This document shows positions 9,681-20,500 of a stretch of DNA of 64,000 nucleotides, piece by piece. Numbering within the stretch: position 1 is the first letter of the stretch; each line of letters begins with the position of its first letter. The notes below the pieces were generated by a model. It ran no database searches. It saw only the letters and a list, made by a program, of their open reading frames with translations, and was not told the origin of the DNA. The DNA comes from Aureobasidium sp. EXF-3400 (taxonomy: Eukaryota > Ascomycota > Dothideomycetes > Dothideales > Saccotheciaceae), in contig SWBL01000068.1 in NCBI GenBank assembly GCA_024195585.1, forward strand, positions 62,001 through 126,000. Reading direction: 5' to 3'. Position numbers and translations under genes: made by a program.

Positions 9681-10848
9681 TCAAAGCTCAGCTAGTGAGT
9701 CGACTAAGCTCGAATGTGTTTGTTGGTGTAGACTTCGAACCCCATGAGCTGGAAAGACGGTACCGGTAATTTCAAGCACATCACCTCTTGGAGAGTGGAT
9801 TGCTTTGAGATCAGTAGTGTTGTATGAAAAATCCGTCAGTCCTTTACGATTGCTAACTCTTGCAGATGTTGCAGTCGGCAAAGATGCGTCTTCTCCATGG
9901 TTAACGCGTGGCCTGAGCTTGTGAACCGCAGTAACGAAGAAGGGCTTGATGGCAGGTGCACATCCAGCGACGATACCAAAGAAGATCTCGAGACAACAAC
10001 ACAGTGTTCCCATACCAAGACCCCAAATTCGATCTCTTCTGGCAGTCCAGTAAGAATTAAAAGGCAGCCGTGCCAATGTGGCTATCGTAGCAAGTAGGCC
10101 CAGGCTCAATAGCAGCCATGCCATGATTTTCTTCTGACGGTCCATGCGTGAATTCCAGAAGATGATGGTGGGAATGATAACACCTAGCAAATCAGATATG
10201 GACGTAATTGCCGTAAGTAAGTATACCAGAGTCTTGATATTAGTGCCGCTAAAACATGTACCCTCCTTGGGGTAATCCGGAAAGTCGTAAAAGTGCCTCC
10301 AATTGGCAGAATATGGCCTACAAATCGCCATCAAGATCGCAAAGCTTACGATTGTTGTGGCAATGTGCAATGCAATCATGACATAAATGAGTTGTCGCAT
10401 GCGCTTCCCGGCGGCGAACCTAAGGAGGGTCAAACAGAGACTACTCCTGAGTGGACCAAGCGTCATGCAGTAGAAAAAGTCGAATATAGTGAAGTACTAT
10501 GCGTGCTCTCTTAAAACAGTGGCTTTCGTCGGACTTGGAATGGAACTCACCATGGTCGCTGCTATGATTTGACTCGGAAGGAGTCGGTCGTCTCTGATAC
10601 CCAAGCCCTTCGACACGGATATCAGAGCACACACAGCGCATGGTATGAAGAGAAGCTGAGCCAAAGTCAACAACAAGATCATCGAGTCTACATGTCAAGC
10701 TCACCTCAGTCAAGACCATAGTCCAGTCATCCGCCTGTAATGATTGTCTTCTTCGTCGTCCAATAATCCTCAATACTATCGCAAAGAGCGACAGTATCAA
10801 GCAAACTAAGATCACGCCAAACAGCCATAGGTTGACCGCTCGTGGCAT
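9681..10848 (-). CDS. Seven-helix rhodopsin-domain integral membrane protein (fungal SAT4/PTH11-like)
   Basis: Three exons, 10848-10705, 10655-10551 and 10496-9681, with GTGAGC, GTGAGT donors and CTCAG, CATAG acceptors, give 354 residues. Helix 1 is NLWLFGVILVCLILSLFAIV followed by an RRRR stop-transfer; later come DDWTMVLTE, YFTIFDFFYC, LIYVMIALHIATT, the extracellular Cys-containing loop with CRPYSANW and GTCF, a helix LVYLLTAITSISDLLGVIIP and LGMGTLCCCLEIFFGIVAG near the end. The DDW at the end of helix 1 and the CRP...C loop are typical of the fungal rhodopsin-domain family, some members of which act as surface sensors. The C-terminal tail of about 80 residues is polar. Ligand unknown. 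It is transcribed away from the mannanase gene. Confidence 0.85.
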
Positions 10849-11888
10849 TCTGAATGATTTGTGCAGAGAAAGAAGGAATTTTCAAAAAGCTCTGTTTGGC
10901 ATCGAGTGCGACTTGCCTTGGGTGTGTGCGAAGAGCTGACGGATACCACGGCCGTAGCCTTGTAGCCTATAGGCTGATATCGTTCGAGATGGAGCCATTG
11001 TTACCGTTGGAAAACGAACGTTAGACGACAGCCTCAAGATTGTCTCACCATTCCTCTCTTTAAATGTATTAAAGTAGTTGGATACTTTCGTGCGGGGTGC
11101 CGACCATCCGAATAAACGACCCTTTGCCCTTGACATGTCGTACATCTAGCATGGACGAATCGATAGGTTTGTGGTATTGCTGTGGTATAAGCTGCGCGTG
11201 CGGCAGACGACCGACGACAGGCCAAAGCAAGTGTACCATGAGGTTGGCGCGAAGGATCTGGAACGGACGATTGTCCTAGTGATCCCATTTATCACCTAGC
11301 TTGGTCATTGACGTGGAAAACGCTGTCTAGTCGCATTTTCTTGGGCCTTGAAGCAGAGCCTCGAGGTGGCGTGAGGTTCCGACGCCTCAGGCTCAAGATG
11401 GTGAACGGCTCCAGTGACAAACGATTCACAGACGCCGTCTCGAGAACATGACAGAGTCTATACATGCTGGTACCCTGCTGCATGATGCGGGGTCGACGAA
11501 AAACTTTTGTCTTGCGTCCTGATGAGAAACTCGGAGCATCGTCCTCCGGGACATGTCTGGAGAAGATGAGAGCCTCCCCACAATTCTTCCGCCAACTCGG
11601 GTCATTTACCCGCGGATCACCACGGCGGGGTCCCACAGACATCACCTCCCAACCACTGTGATCTTGCCAGCAAGGTGCATTGAGAGGCTCAAGAGGCTTT
11701 CGTACAACTCCAAGCTCACGGCACTTGCGGCAAGAACCATGCTTCTATGCAGAATGTAACCTCATGTCATCATAAGATCGACCGCCGAGCACATTGCTGC
11801 AGGCAAGCCCTAAGGCAGTGGTGTATAAAGGTGCTGTCAAGGCTTGCTTTCTATTTCTACATTCACTAAAGACAGCAGTTTGGCAGAC
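10849..11888. promoter_or_regulatory. Shared upstream region of the rhodopsin-like and mannanase genes
   Basis: About 1 kb between two divergent genes. GCGGGG (CreA-type SYGGRG) occurs on the plus strand at 11092-11097, 11487-11492 and 11625-11630. TATAAA at 11824-11829 lies 60 bases before the mannanase ATG and fits a TATA box. Short frames on the minus strand (11034-11288, 11292-11645) have no protein-like character. Confidence 0.5.
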
Positions 11889-13423
11889 ATGATTGTTCCA
11901 AACTGGACTTCGGTTTTGGCAGCAGCTGCAATCACTCCTGCCCTCATCTCTGCCATTCCCCATGGATCGCATCCACCTCAGACAGGCCACAGCATTGCTG
12001 CCGACGACTTCGTTTCAGTCGATGGGTCCAGACTGAAAGACCGTCAGGGCACTGTCTACCTTACTGGAATGAATTACTGGTCTTGCATGAATCTGGCCGC
12101 CGACGACCATGTAGGAGGAAACTACTCACGTTTTATCACCGAGTTGGATCAGATGCAAGCTCATGGAATCAATCATCTTCGTATCATGGCGTCATCTGAA
12201 GGTGCTCCTACTTGGCAGCCTTTCAGGATGTATCCTGCCTTGATGGAAGCACCTGGTGCATACAACGAAGCCATCTTTGTCGGCCTTGATCGCTGCTTGA
12301 ACGAGATGGGTAAGAGAGGCATGAGAGCTACTATGACTCTTGCAAACGAATGGCAATGGTCAGGCGGTTTCGGACAATATGTCAGTTGGTCTACGAACAA
12401 CAGTCAAATTCCATATCCCTCATCATGGAACTTGACGGCTCCACCACAACGCTCAACCTCTGGCACCGGGTGGGGCAACTACACAGTCGAAGGTGTGAAT
12501 GCAGCACCGTACAACAACTTTACCGCCTATGCAAACCAATTCTATACCATTCCAAAGTGTCAGGAGTGGTATCAGGCACACATCTCCAAGGTTCTCAACC
12601 GCGTGAACACAGTCAATGGACGCGTGTACAAAGAAGATGCTACAGTCATGACATGGCAATTGGCCAATGAACCTCAACCCGCCGTGATACCAATCGAGTA
12701 CCTCGGTCCCTACTCCCTCGAACTCCCACCCGCACCACAAGACCCCGTCATCTCATGGGTCAAGAAGAGCAGCGCCTACATCAAGTCTCTCGCCCCCAAA
12801 CAACTCGTCAACGTCGGTTTCGAAGGCAAGCAAGGAAAGTGGTACTACCAAGCCGTACACAACTTCTCCGCTGTCGACTATGCAACCACTCATTGCTGGG
12901 TACAGAACTGGGGTGTTTATGACATGCTAAACTCATCATCTGCAAATCTCGACGCTGCAAAGAACTTTGCTACTGCGTTTGTGGCCAACTCGAGCGAATG
13001 GAGCAGGGAGATCGACAAACCCGTTTACTTGGAAGAATTTGGCATGGCTAGGGATAATTGGGAGAATGTGGGAAAAGAGTGTTTGTATCTGAGTTCAGCT
13101 GGTACTAGCAATAAGGACGAGTACTTTGATGTAAGCTGCCCTATATTCGTTCAGGTCGTTAGTCACTAATTCATCCGCAGACCATCATCGGAGCTGTTAT
13201 GGACGACTTCAAGTCTCAGAATGGCTCGTACATTGGTACGTCTCCATGGGCATATGGCGGTCTGTATCGCCCAGAGACGCAGCATGCAAACGCATTCGGC
13301 GAGATCTGGGCCGGCGACCCTCCCCACGAAGCCCCTGGCTGGTACGACTTGTACGACACAGATGAAGCCATGAACATTGTGTATCGCCAACAACAAGACA
13401 TAGCCAAGTTCTTGGGCAAGTAA
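11889..13423 (+). CDS. Secreted GH5 endo-1,4-beta-mannanase
   Basis: Hydrolyses internal beta-1,4 bonds of mannan, glucomannan or galactomannan outside the cell. Exons 11889-13130 and 13181-13423 (GTAAGC...CGCAG) give 494 residues. Residues 1-22 are a signal peptide (MIVPNWTSVLAAAAITPALI). The GH5_7-type features are GMNYWSCMNL near the start of the barrel, HLRIMASSEG, TLANEWQWSGG, the acid/base in WQLANEP (E261) and the nucleophile in YLEEFG (second Glu, about E383). THCWVQNWG and WAYGG line the barrel end. No carbohydrate-binding module is present. The ATG chosen is the first after the TATA element; a longer frame upstream begins only with TTG. Several NxS/T sites suggest N-glycosylation. 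Likely under carbon-catabolite control given the promoter motifs. Confidence 0.92.
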
Positions 13424-13881
13424 AACAGTCAATTGAACTAGTATTACGTAGAGCCAAACTACGAATGACAGCCATAGTGAAAGCTTTCTTGCTTGTTACA
13501 AGCGCTAGCAGGAGCTTAGTGATAAGGATACCTGCCTTGTCTCGACCTCCACGACTCCTAATTGTAGAGTGCTCTTCGTAGAGTGCTGAGCATACTAAGG
13601 GTCAAGGGAACAAGTAATTCAAGGTGCTTTTCCTCCAGATCTTCGTGCGTGATGTCTCTCAATGATCGTCACTGCGGCAATGCAGTATCGATATGAAGAT
13701 GCTCCTTGGTAGTGGTGTACCCATGGTCATTGAAGTAGGCCATATTTGAGATACAGCACTGCTGCTTCTTCAAATGGGAGATGTTGATGGGAATAGCCTC
13801 AACCGTTGAGGAATGCGAGCATTCGGCGGAGAATGTTATGGTCACATGTTGTGTTTGTGGCGCGTATGGAGGGTTGAGTGC
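13424..13881. other. Intergenic region between convergent mannanase and TAF11 genes
   Basis: Terminator region of two converging genes. GTAGAGTGCT occurs twice in direct orientation around 13564-13590. I see no gene. Confidence 0.5.
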
Positions 13882-14907
13882 TCATCTGAAAAGCCTTCTA
13901 CCACCGTTTCTAACAGCAGCAGATTCTCTTCCTTCCAGACTGATGCCAGTGAAACCCACGGTGCCTCCAGATCTGTCGTGCTTGTATCGTCTGAGGGCCT
14001 CACGCAGATGGTCGGGCAGCAGCGGACCTCTGTCGCGCTCTTTGATCTTTGGTTCGCCCTCGCCATCCTTGCCAAAAGCTTCCTCATTCTTGTCGCCCGT
14101 AGGTAACGTTTCGGAAGCAGCAAGCCACTCTTTCTGAACCTCTCTCGCACGATCGACGATCTCTCCTACAAAGACTTTGGTGTACGAGTTGATGGTGGTG
14201 ACGACGCTGGCAGGTACTGATTGCGACAGAGTCTGGTTGGCGAGACGGCGGACGACTTCTTTCTTCAAATGTATGCGATTCCAGGTTTCGTAGATTTCAG
14301 CATGGGCGGGGTGGATATGTGTGCTAAACATGGCCTTGCGCTCTTTCTCTGCGTCCATGGCGGCTTTGGTGAGCTTGCCGCCTTCTAGGGTGTTGACGTC
14401 GTCGCCGCCATCTTCTTCGTCTTCACTGTTGGCATCATCTCCGGGGCCATCGTCGTTGTTGCCGGTATTTGTAGAGCTGCCTTTGCGACCAGCGTCGCCG
14501 TCGATGAGATTGGCAGTATCGCCGCGGTTCTTCGGCGGGCGGCCAACTTTGCCAACCTTCTTGGTCTTGTTTGCGCGATCTTTCTTGTTGCTAGTGGTGC
14601 CAGTGCGACCGCTCACTACGCTGTTGATCTCATCGTCGATATCGAGACTATCGCTGCGACGGGAGACAGGTGAGTACGCGGCTTGCGAGGCTTGTGTGTC
14701 GGGACTGTATTCTCTTCCCGGGCGGTCGGGTGGTGGGAAGGATGTTTGGCGTAAAGGATGTGTAGAACTCGAAGCATTCGACGGCTTGCGACGCTTGTAT
14801 GAGGGGGCCTGGCCGGGGATGGTGATGGACGGGCGCTTCTTGGGCAGAGCCAGCTGCGGACCATTTGGAGGCGGTGAGGTCGCGCTTCCGGGAGGACTGC
14901 TCGCCAT
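13882..14907 (-). CDS. taf11: TFIID subunit TAF11
   Basis: Single-exon gene, 341 residues. The C-terminal histone-fold region is recognisable: FSTHIHPAHAEIYETWNRI, then a helix with LKKEVVRRLANQTLSQSV, then VVTTINSYTKVFVGEIVDRA and finally PLLPDHLREALRRYKHD, which match the TAFII28 domain that pairs with TAF13 and contacts TBP in TFIID. Residues 1-190 are disordered and charged, with Pro/Ser runs, a basic patch KKRPS..YKRRKPS, an AT-hook-like GRPPKNRG and an acidic run EDEEDGGDD. Fungal TAF11 proteins commonly carry such a tail. Nuclear. Divergent from the SRPBCC gene across 429 bases. Confidence 0.9.
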   Translation of the reverse strand: MASSPPGSATSPPPNGPQLALPKKRPSITIPGQAPSYKRRKPSNASSSTHPLRQTSFPPPDRPGREYSPDTQASQAAYSPVSRRSDSLDIDDEINSVVSGRTGTTSNKKDRANKTKKVGKVGRPPKNRGDTANLIDGDAGRKGSSTNTGNNDDGPGDDANSEDEEDGGDDVNTLEGGKLTKAAMDAEKERKAMFSTHIHPAHAEIYETWNRIHLKKEVVRRLANQTLSQSVPASVVTTINSYTKVFVGEIVDRAREVQKEWLAASETLPTGDKNEEAFGKDGEGEPKIKERDRGPLLPDHLREALRRYKHDRSGGTVGFTGISLEGRESAAVRNGGRRLFR

Positions 14908-15336
14908 GCTGCAGCTGGGATGTCGGAGGGATGAATGACAGTGTACAAAGTTCTTGACCAGGTGATCAAAGATATCCGTCCTTGCCGTCAGACTTCAGTG
15001 GATGCTTCATGCGCTGCGTCAGATGCGGAAGGCGCTTGGACCGACTTGGACAACTTCAACCCTCCTTGAGCGCAGGCGACGTCGACTGAGGCTACTTTGG
15101 CTCGCTGACATCCAACCGTCAAACATCCGGATGGCACCGCGAGCCATGGCTTCACTGCCTTCGCTCTGCTTTATAACTTTCCATGCCTGTCCGCCTTGAT
15201 TAAGTTCGCTGCCTTGATTTCTTACCATTCACCTGCTCTTGACATCACCACTCTCCTGTCCGTCGCTGTTTATTCGCCTTTGTTTCACAAGCACTTATCT
15301 CATCATTGCTCAATTCTCCCTTGAAACTCAAGGAAC
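14908..15336. promoter_or_regulatory. Divergent promoter of TAF11 and the SRPBCC gene
   Basis: 429 bases between two start codons pointing away from each other. No clear TATA element; pyrimidine-rich tracts precede the plus-strand ATG at 15337. No gene seen. Confidence 0.45.
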
Positions 15337-15945
15337 ATGGCTTATTCCAGTGACCCACGACCAGCTGTCACTCTCCCGCACGGCGGCTTTTTCAGCGCTT
15401 TTGCCGAGGACAAAATCGACGCTCCACCTTCTGCTGTTTACAAGGCTTTGCTTGACACGTCCAAATATGGACAATGGAATGATTTTGTGACCCATGTCAC
15501 CATCAACAAGCGCCCCGAGTCAGACTCAGAATCTCAAGATACACAATTGAAGAAGGACATGGTCATGACTCTTACTGTCCACATGACTCCTACCATGACC
15601 ACAAGTAGCAAAGAACTGGTTACCCAAGTCGATGACTGTCCGACTGATTCTGCGCCTGGTCACGTTACACGCATTCGCTGGATCATGGCAAACAAGGAAA
15701 GCTTCACGCCTAAATTCATTATAGCAGCCGAAAGGGTCAATGAAATCGAAGACCTTGGCGATGGAACATGCATCTACAGGTCCTGGGAAACTTTTGGAGG
15801 CCTGGCCGCTCGTATTGTAAAATGGAAGTTTGGACACGCTTTACAGAAGAACTTTGAGGACTGGGTGGCCGGTCTTCAGCGATACGTCGAGGAGGAGGAG
15901 AAACAGAAGAAGGAACGGAAAGCTGCTATTGAGTTGGCGGCTTGA
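15337..15945 (+). CDS. SRPBCC (START-like) domain protein
   Basis: Single exon, 202 residues. The protein opens with a short segment then EDKIDAPPSAVYKALLDTSK, the first strand and helix of the SRPBCC/polyketide-cyclase-like ligand-binding fold, followed by YGQWNDFV, a beta-rich middle (RIRWIMANKE) and GDGTCIYRSWETFGG, ending with the long C-terminal helix KNFEDWVAGLQRYVEE. Such proteins bind hydrophobic small molecules in a helix-grip cavity. No signal peptide or membrane segment, so cytosolic. Ligand unknown. Its stop is only 45 bases from the stop of the converging minus-strand gene. Confidence 0.75.
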   Translation: MAYSSDPRPAVTLPHGGFFSAFAEDKIDAPPSAVYKALLDTSKYGQWNDFVTHVTINKRPESDSESQDTQLKKDMVMTLTVHMTPTMTTSSKELVTQVDDCPTDSAPGHVTRIRWIMANKESFTPKFIIAAERVNEIEDLGDGTCIYRSWETFGGLAARIVKWKFGHALQKNFEDWVAGLQRYVEEEEKQKKERKAAIELAA

Positions 15946-15990
15946 GATCGCAAAACTACCATACTCATCCGCTCTATCCATTTGCATCCC

Positions 15991-16728
15991 TCAACACCCT
16001 CGGTCAAGATCAAGTTCATTATCAATCCGGTTCTTCTCGCTCCAAAGCCTTTCGCTCTCTCTGACGGGTAGTAACAGTCCCTCCTCGGCATTCATATCGA
16101 CATCAGTCTGTGCTCTGGAAACAGCGAAGTTTGCACATCTTGCGATTAGCTTGGCAGACTCTGCTTTTTCGATGAAAGCCGAGAATCGACCTTTCGGTCG
16201 CCCACGGCCTCCAATATCTTTTTTCTCTTCAACGTCTGGATGCAGTGTTATGCCCAGTCCAACAGGTCCTGCATTTGTCGTCGCTTTCTTCATGATCTTG
16301 CGCTTTTGACACTCTGATCTGAGTGATGTCTGGCGACCTTTGGTCTCTGCAAACCACATCATAGTAGCCATGGCCAACATCAGCCCCAGCAGTATCAGGA
16401 CCACTACTGCAAGTCCTATAGGCGGAGATGTCGCCTGGGAATCTGGATGAGCTGAGAGACTTGGATCTGATGTTCTGCTGGATGATGGTATGAGACTGGT
16501 TGGTGCCGTCGAAGTTGAAGGATGACTTGTGAAGGCTGGTGAGGTCGTGGATGGTAAAGGTGCATAATCGATCAAAGTGCCAGAAGATGATGAAGATGAT
16601 GTTGACAGAGGCGCATAGTTGATCAAAGTGTTTGATGTCTTTCTCGGGTGTGTCTTAAGTGTTGGAGTTGTGGTGAGAGAAGGTCGCATGTGAGGACGAG
16701 TTAATATGGTATCCGAGAAAGAATTCAT
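15991..16728 (-). CDS. Ser/Thr-rich single-pass membrane protein, unknown function
   Basis: Single exon, 245 residues. Residues 1-105 are rich in Ser, Thr and Pro with an internal repeat TLINYAPLSTS / TLIDYAPLPST, typical of an O-glycosylated stalk. A membrane helix follows (GLAVVVLILLGLMLAMATMM), then a basic cytosolic tail with KRKIMKKA and RGRPKGRFSAFIEKAESAK. There is no ordinary cleaved signal peptide, so it resembles a type III (signal-anchor) surface protein like fungal stress sensors but lacks a WSC domain. TATATAA on the coding strand at about 16782-16776 lies some 50 bases before the ATG, which supports a real gene. Function unknown. Confidence 0.6.
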   Translation of the reverse strand: MNSFSDTILTRPHMRPSLTTTPTLKTHPRKTSNTLINYAPLSTSSSSSSGTLIDYAPLPSTTSPAFTSHPSTSTAPTSLIPSSSRTSDPSLSAHPDSQATSPPIGLAVVVLILLGLMLAMATMMWFAETKGRQTSLRSECQKRKIMKKATTNAGPVGLGITLHPDVEEKKDIGGRGRPKGRFSAFIEKAESAKLIARCANFAVSRAQTDVDMNAEEGLLLPVRESERLWSEKNRIDNELDLDRGC

Positions 16729-17563
16729 GCTGGATGGGAAGGAGATGACATACTTGACACCATTTTCTCAACCTATTATATAGACAAGTTGAACAATCTC
16801 AAACACTCAAACATTGTCTTTACTTGAGAGATATGGTTTCAAATGATAACAAGACATTTTTCCTTCCAGAACAATTGTTAGTAGATTTGAACAAACCATA
16901 TTCTCTATGGATGCATACCATGTAATATCAGATCATATATCATGAGAACGTCACTTTTGATATAGCAATGAGGGCTGAATCTGATGCTCGCTGATATCCA
17001 GGGCAACTTTCTGTTCCAAAAAATGCAATGTCCTGATCCGGATAGTATACGTACATGGTACTAAGGAGTGTCTGTGCACCATAATACAGACACCTAGTAG
17101 ACATGAACCATTCGACGTATCTACTAGCACGTACCTTACAGGATGATAGAGGTCTTCTGAACATCAAGGTGTAGAACTGCCATATGGATAAATTCACCTA
17201 AGAATCACTTTCTATATTTGGCAATGAGTAGATGGTTCAGCCGATCTCGGGCCGAAACTCAATCTCGATGCGCGAGGGAGGATATGATGCTGGTGACGAC
17301 TGGACTTTCGCATTCTCTCGAGTAGTGTCGTCCTCGAACGGCAATTGCTTCTTCCAAGACTTCGAAGGGAGTTCTCAAGAACGCAGACCTGAAACTGCAT
17401 TGGTGTCTGCCTAAACCAAAGTGTGTGCCTACGACGCCAAGAACTTCCGATGCAAGCGCGTCGATCATCCTCCTTCCATTGCATCCTAGTTTCCTCGTTC
17501 TCGTGAGCAGGGATCTTTGTCTTCAACCCGCGACTTTTCGACTGACGGGTACTGGACACTGGA
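16729..17563. promoter_or_regulatory. Divergent region upstream of the Ser/Thr-rich protein and ABC transporter genes
   Basis: AT-rich between 16740 and 17230. A minus-strand frame at 16940-17197 (GTG, no ATG start) contains a GTACGT...TACTAG intron-like stretch but I recognise nothing in it. The part 17230-17560 is closer to average composition and probably the ABC transporter promoter and leader. Confidence 0.4.
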
Positions 17564-20500
17564 ATGGTCTCATTATCTCGACAGCCGCGATGGCTGAAGC
17601 CATTCATTGAGGAGCCAGGAGTTGATGACGATGTTCAGCCGAAGAAGCAGAGTCTACCCTATGTGGCGATTCTTCTATTCATCCTCGCAATTACTGGCTT
17701 TATCTTGCAAGCCATCATCATAATTCAATCGCCTTCTGTTCTGTTAGGTACTGCTGCTGTTTACCTCGTACTGGTCCGACCACGGACCGCCTCGATATTC
17801 CTGCTGGTACTGTATACGACTCTGTTTGTCTTGCAGGTGTGGATACTAACATCCTCTGGGTGGGATTTCGATGGCTTTGATCTCATTGTTGCTTTTCGAA
17901 TCGTCAACATCTGTCTTTCACTTATCAGTATCACCGCTGTTGTAAATTTGCCATTGCGAGATCCTTCTTTGGCACACGATGGTATCAGTCAACCATACAC
18001 TACACCCACAGCAGATCTCAGATCTCCAGAAGATGACCTTACCCTCTGGCAATGGATGACTGTTTCGTGGATGTCACCGCTCATATCCGTTGGCAAGACA
18101 AGACAGTTGAACGACGATGATGTCTGGTCTCTTGGTTACGAGTTTCAGCATCGCCACTTACATGATGCCTTCCGAGAACTTCATGGAACGGTTGTCCGAC
18201 GCTTAATTCGTGCGAACTGGCACGATATAGCTATACTTACAGTACTAGCCATTCTGGAATTGGCAGCCAATTATTCTGCACCCATACTGTTGCAACAGCT
18301 CCTCAAGGCTATGAATAACTTGAGATACGAGATACAGCCGGCAATTACATTTGCACTCCTCATTCTTGTTGTTAGATTGGTTGCCGCGCAAAGTTCGGTA
18401 TTCAGTCTATGGTTTGGTAGGCGTGCCTACGAACGGTCTAGAGGAGAGATGATCACGATGCTTTTCGAGAAGACGCTTAACAGGAAGATTGTTGCGACAA
18501 TCAAAGACGAAGAAGAGAAGGAAAATGACGAAGATATGAACGGCGAAACAAACTCTGACGACTCACCTAATGGAAACAGTGCGAGCGAAACGCAAGGACT
18601 TTTGAACGGCCATGACAGCAAATCGAATGAAAAGCAGTCATTTCTGTCCAAGGTTTTCAGGAAGACTTGGTCCGGTACCCGCTTCAAAGGTAGTAAGAAA
18701 ACCAAGCCTGTACATGAAGACAACGCTCCTGCCTCGATGGGCAAGATTCTCAACTTGATGCGTGGCGATGTTTACGAAGTCAGTAGTATCGAACAATCTT
18801 ACGCACGCCTTACGCTAACTTGCATGTTTAGGTCAGTCAAAGATTTTGGGAATTCCAGAGATTGATCAACAAGCCTCTCGGCATGGTACTCTCCTTGTGC
18901 TTGGTGTGGAATCTACTCGGTCCATCTTGTCTACTCGGCGTTGCCGTTGTACTTGTCGCTCAGGTCTTGAATGCCATTTTCGCTCGTATTCTTATCAAAA
19001 AAGAGCAGCTTCGTCGTAAAGCTACAGACACCAAACTTCAGCAGGTTTCGGCATATGTTGAGGCAATCCGACACCTCAGATGGTATGGCTGGCATCCTGT
19101 CTGGCTCGGAAAAATATTGGAAGCTAGGCAAGCGGAGCTCGATCTCAAAATTGTGACTTTCCTGTGGAACCTTACAATCAGATTTGTCAATATCTTGGGT
19201 AGTGGATTGTTGCCAGTCGCCGCTTTCTACGGTTTCACAGCTCTGGCTGGTCATGAGTTGCGAATCGATATCGCGTTTCCTGCTCTCCAGCTTTTCAACA
19301 TGCTACAAAGCGACTTGAAGGAGATACCAGATCTCATCACAGTACTCCTCAACGCATCGGTCGCTGTAGGTCGTATTGAGGCTTTCATGCAAGAACCCAA
19401 CAAGGCTGCAGACGATAGTTCAGCCTCCATATCGGATGGCGTTCTCGAACTGAAGAATGCTACTTTCGCGTGGCCGGGACTTTCCAAGGAAGTTCTCCGC
19501 GATATCACACTTTCCTTCCCTCCAGGACTGAACGTGGTGTTCGGTCAAGTTGCAGCAGGAAAGAGTGCCTTACTCCAGGCTGTTCTTGGAGAGCTTGATC
19601 TACACCATGGTGAGCTGATTAAGCCAGACGCACCCATCGCTTACTGTGCCCAAACTCCCTGGTTGCAGAGCATGAGCATCCGTGACAACATCTTGTTCTC
19701 ATCGCCTTATGATGATATGCGGTACAAGCAGACTCTTGAAGCTTGTGCCCTTACTGCAGATCTTGCCAATTTCAAGCACGGAGACCTGTCGAACATTGGA
19801 GAGAACGGCATTGGCTTATCTGGAGGACAAAAGGCTAGAGTCGCTCTGGCTCGTGCAGTATACAGCCGAGCCAAGATTCTCCTTCTCGACGATCCCTTGA
19901 GCGCACTCGACCAGCAGACTGCCGAGTCTATAGTCGCCAAATGTTTTGGAGGCGAACTTACCAAAGGCCGCACGATCGTCTTAGTCACTCATCGTACAGA
20001 TCTGTGCAAGAGTATGGCTGAACAGCTCATTGAGATCACCGAAGGGATTGCACAGACATACAAGGGTGATTCATTGCAACTCAGTCCAACCACCTCCCGC
20101 ACAGCTCAAACTCTTCAGGACGCCAAGATGGTCAAGGTTGATGAAGCACAAGAGTCTGCTGCAGTGCCTGACAAATTTGAGGAAGAAGAACATCGAGAAC
20201 ATGGCGGAGTCAAGGCAGCAGTATATTGGCAATACATCAAAGCTGGACGCTTGAGATGGTGGTCTCTGGTCGTTCTGTCAGCCATCTTCTTCCGACTACT
20301 CATGGTGGCCGAGTCGTGGCTTCTCAAGGTAAGCGTGACTACACCGTAGATTTGAAGTACTTCTGTTAACATCATACTACAGGAATGGGGAGAGGCCTAT
20401 GGAGAGACTGAGCAGGTATACAATCTGCAGATTGTCCATGCCAAATCTCACATCATGTCTTCGAGCCCTATATCTCGCTTTTTCGAACGCTTCCCGGATC

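Noticed and set aside
11034..11645. Two minus-strand frames in the mannanase promoter region
   Set aside because: Arg/Ser-rich, no motifs, and they overlap regulatory motifs; they look like chance frames in GC-rich DNA.
16940..17197. 85-codon minus-strand frame between the Ser/Thr-rich and ABC genes
   Set aside because: No ATG start, an intron-like stretch inside it, and no recognisable relationship; kept only as part of the intergenic description.
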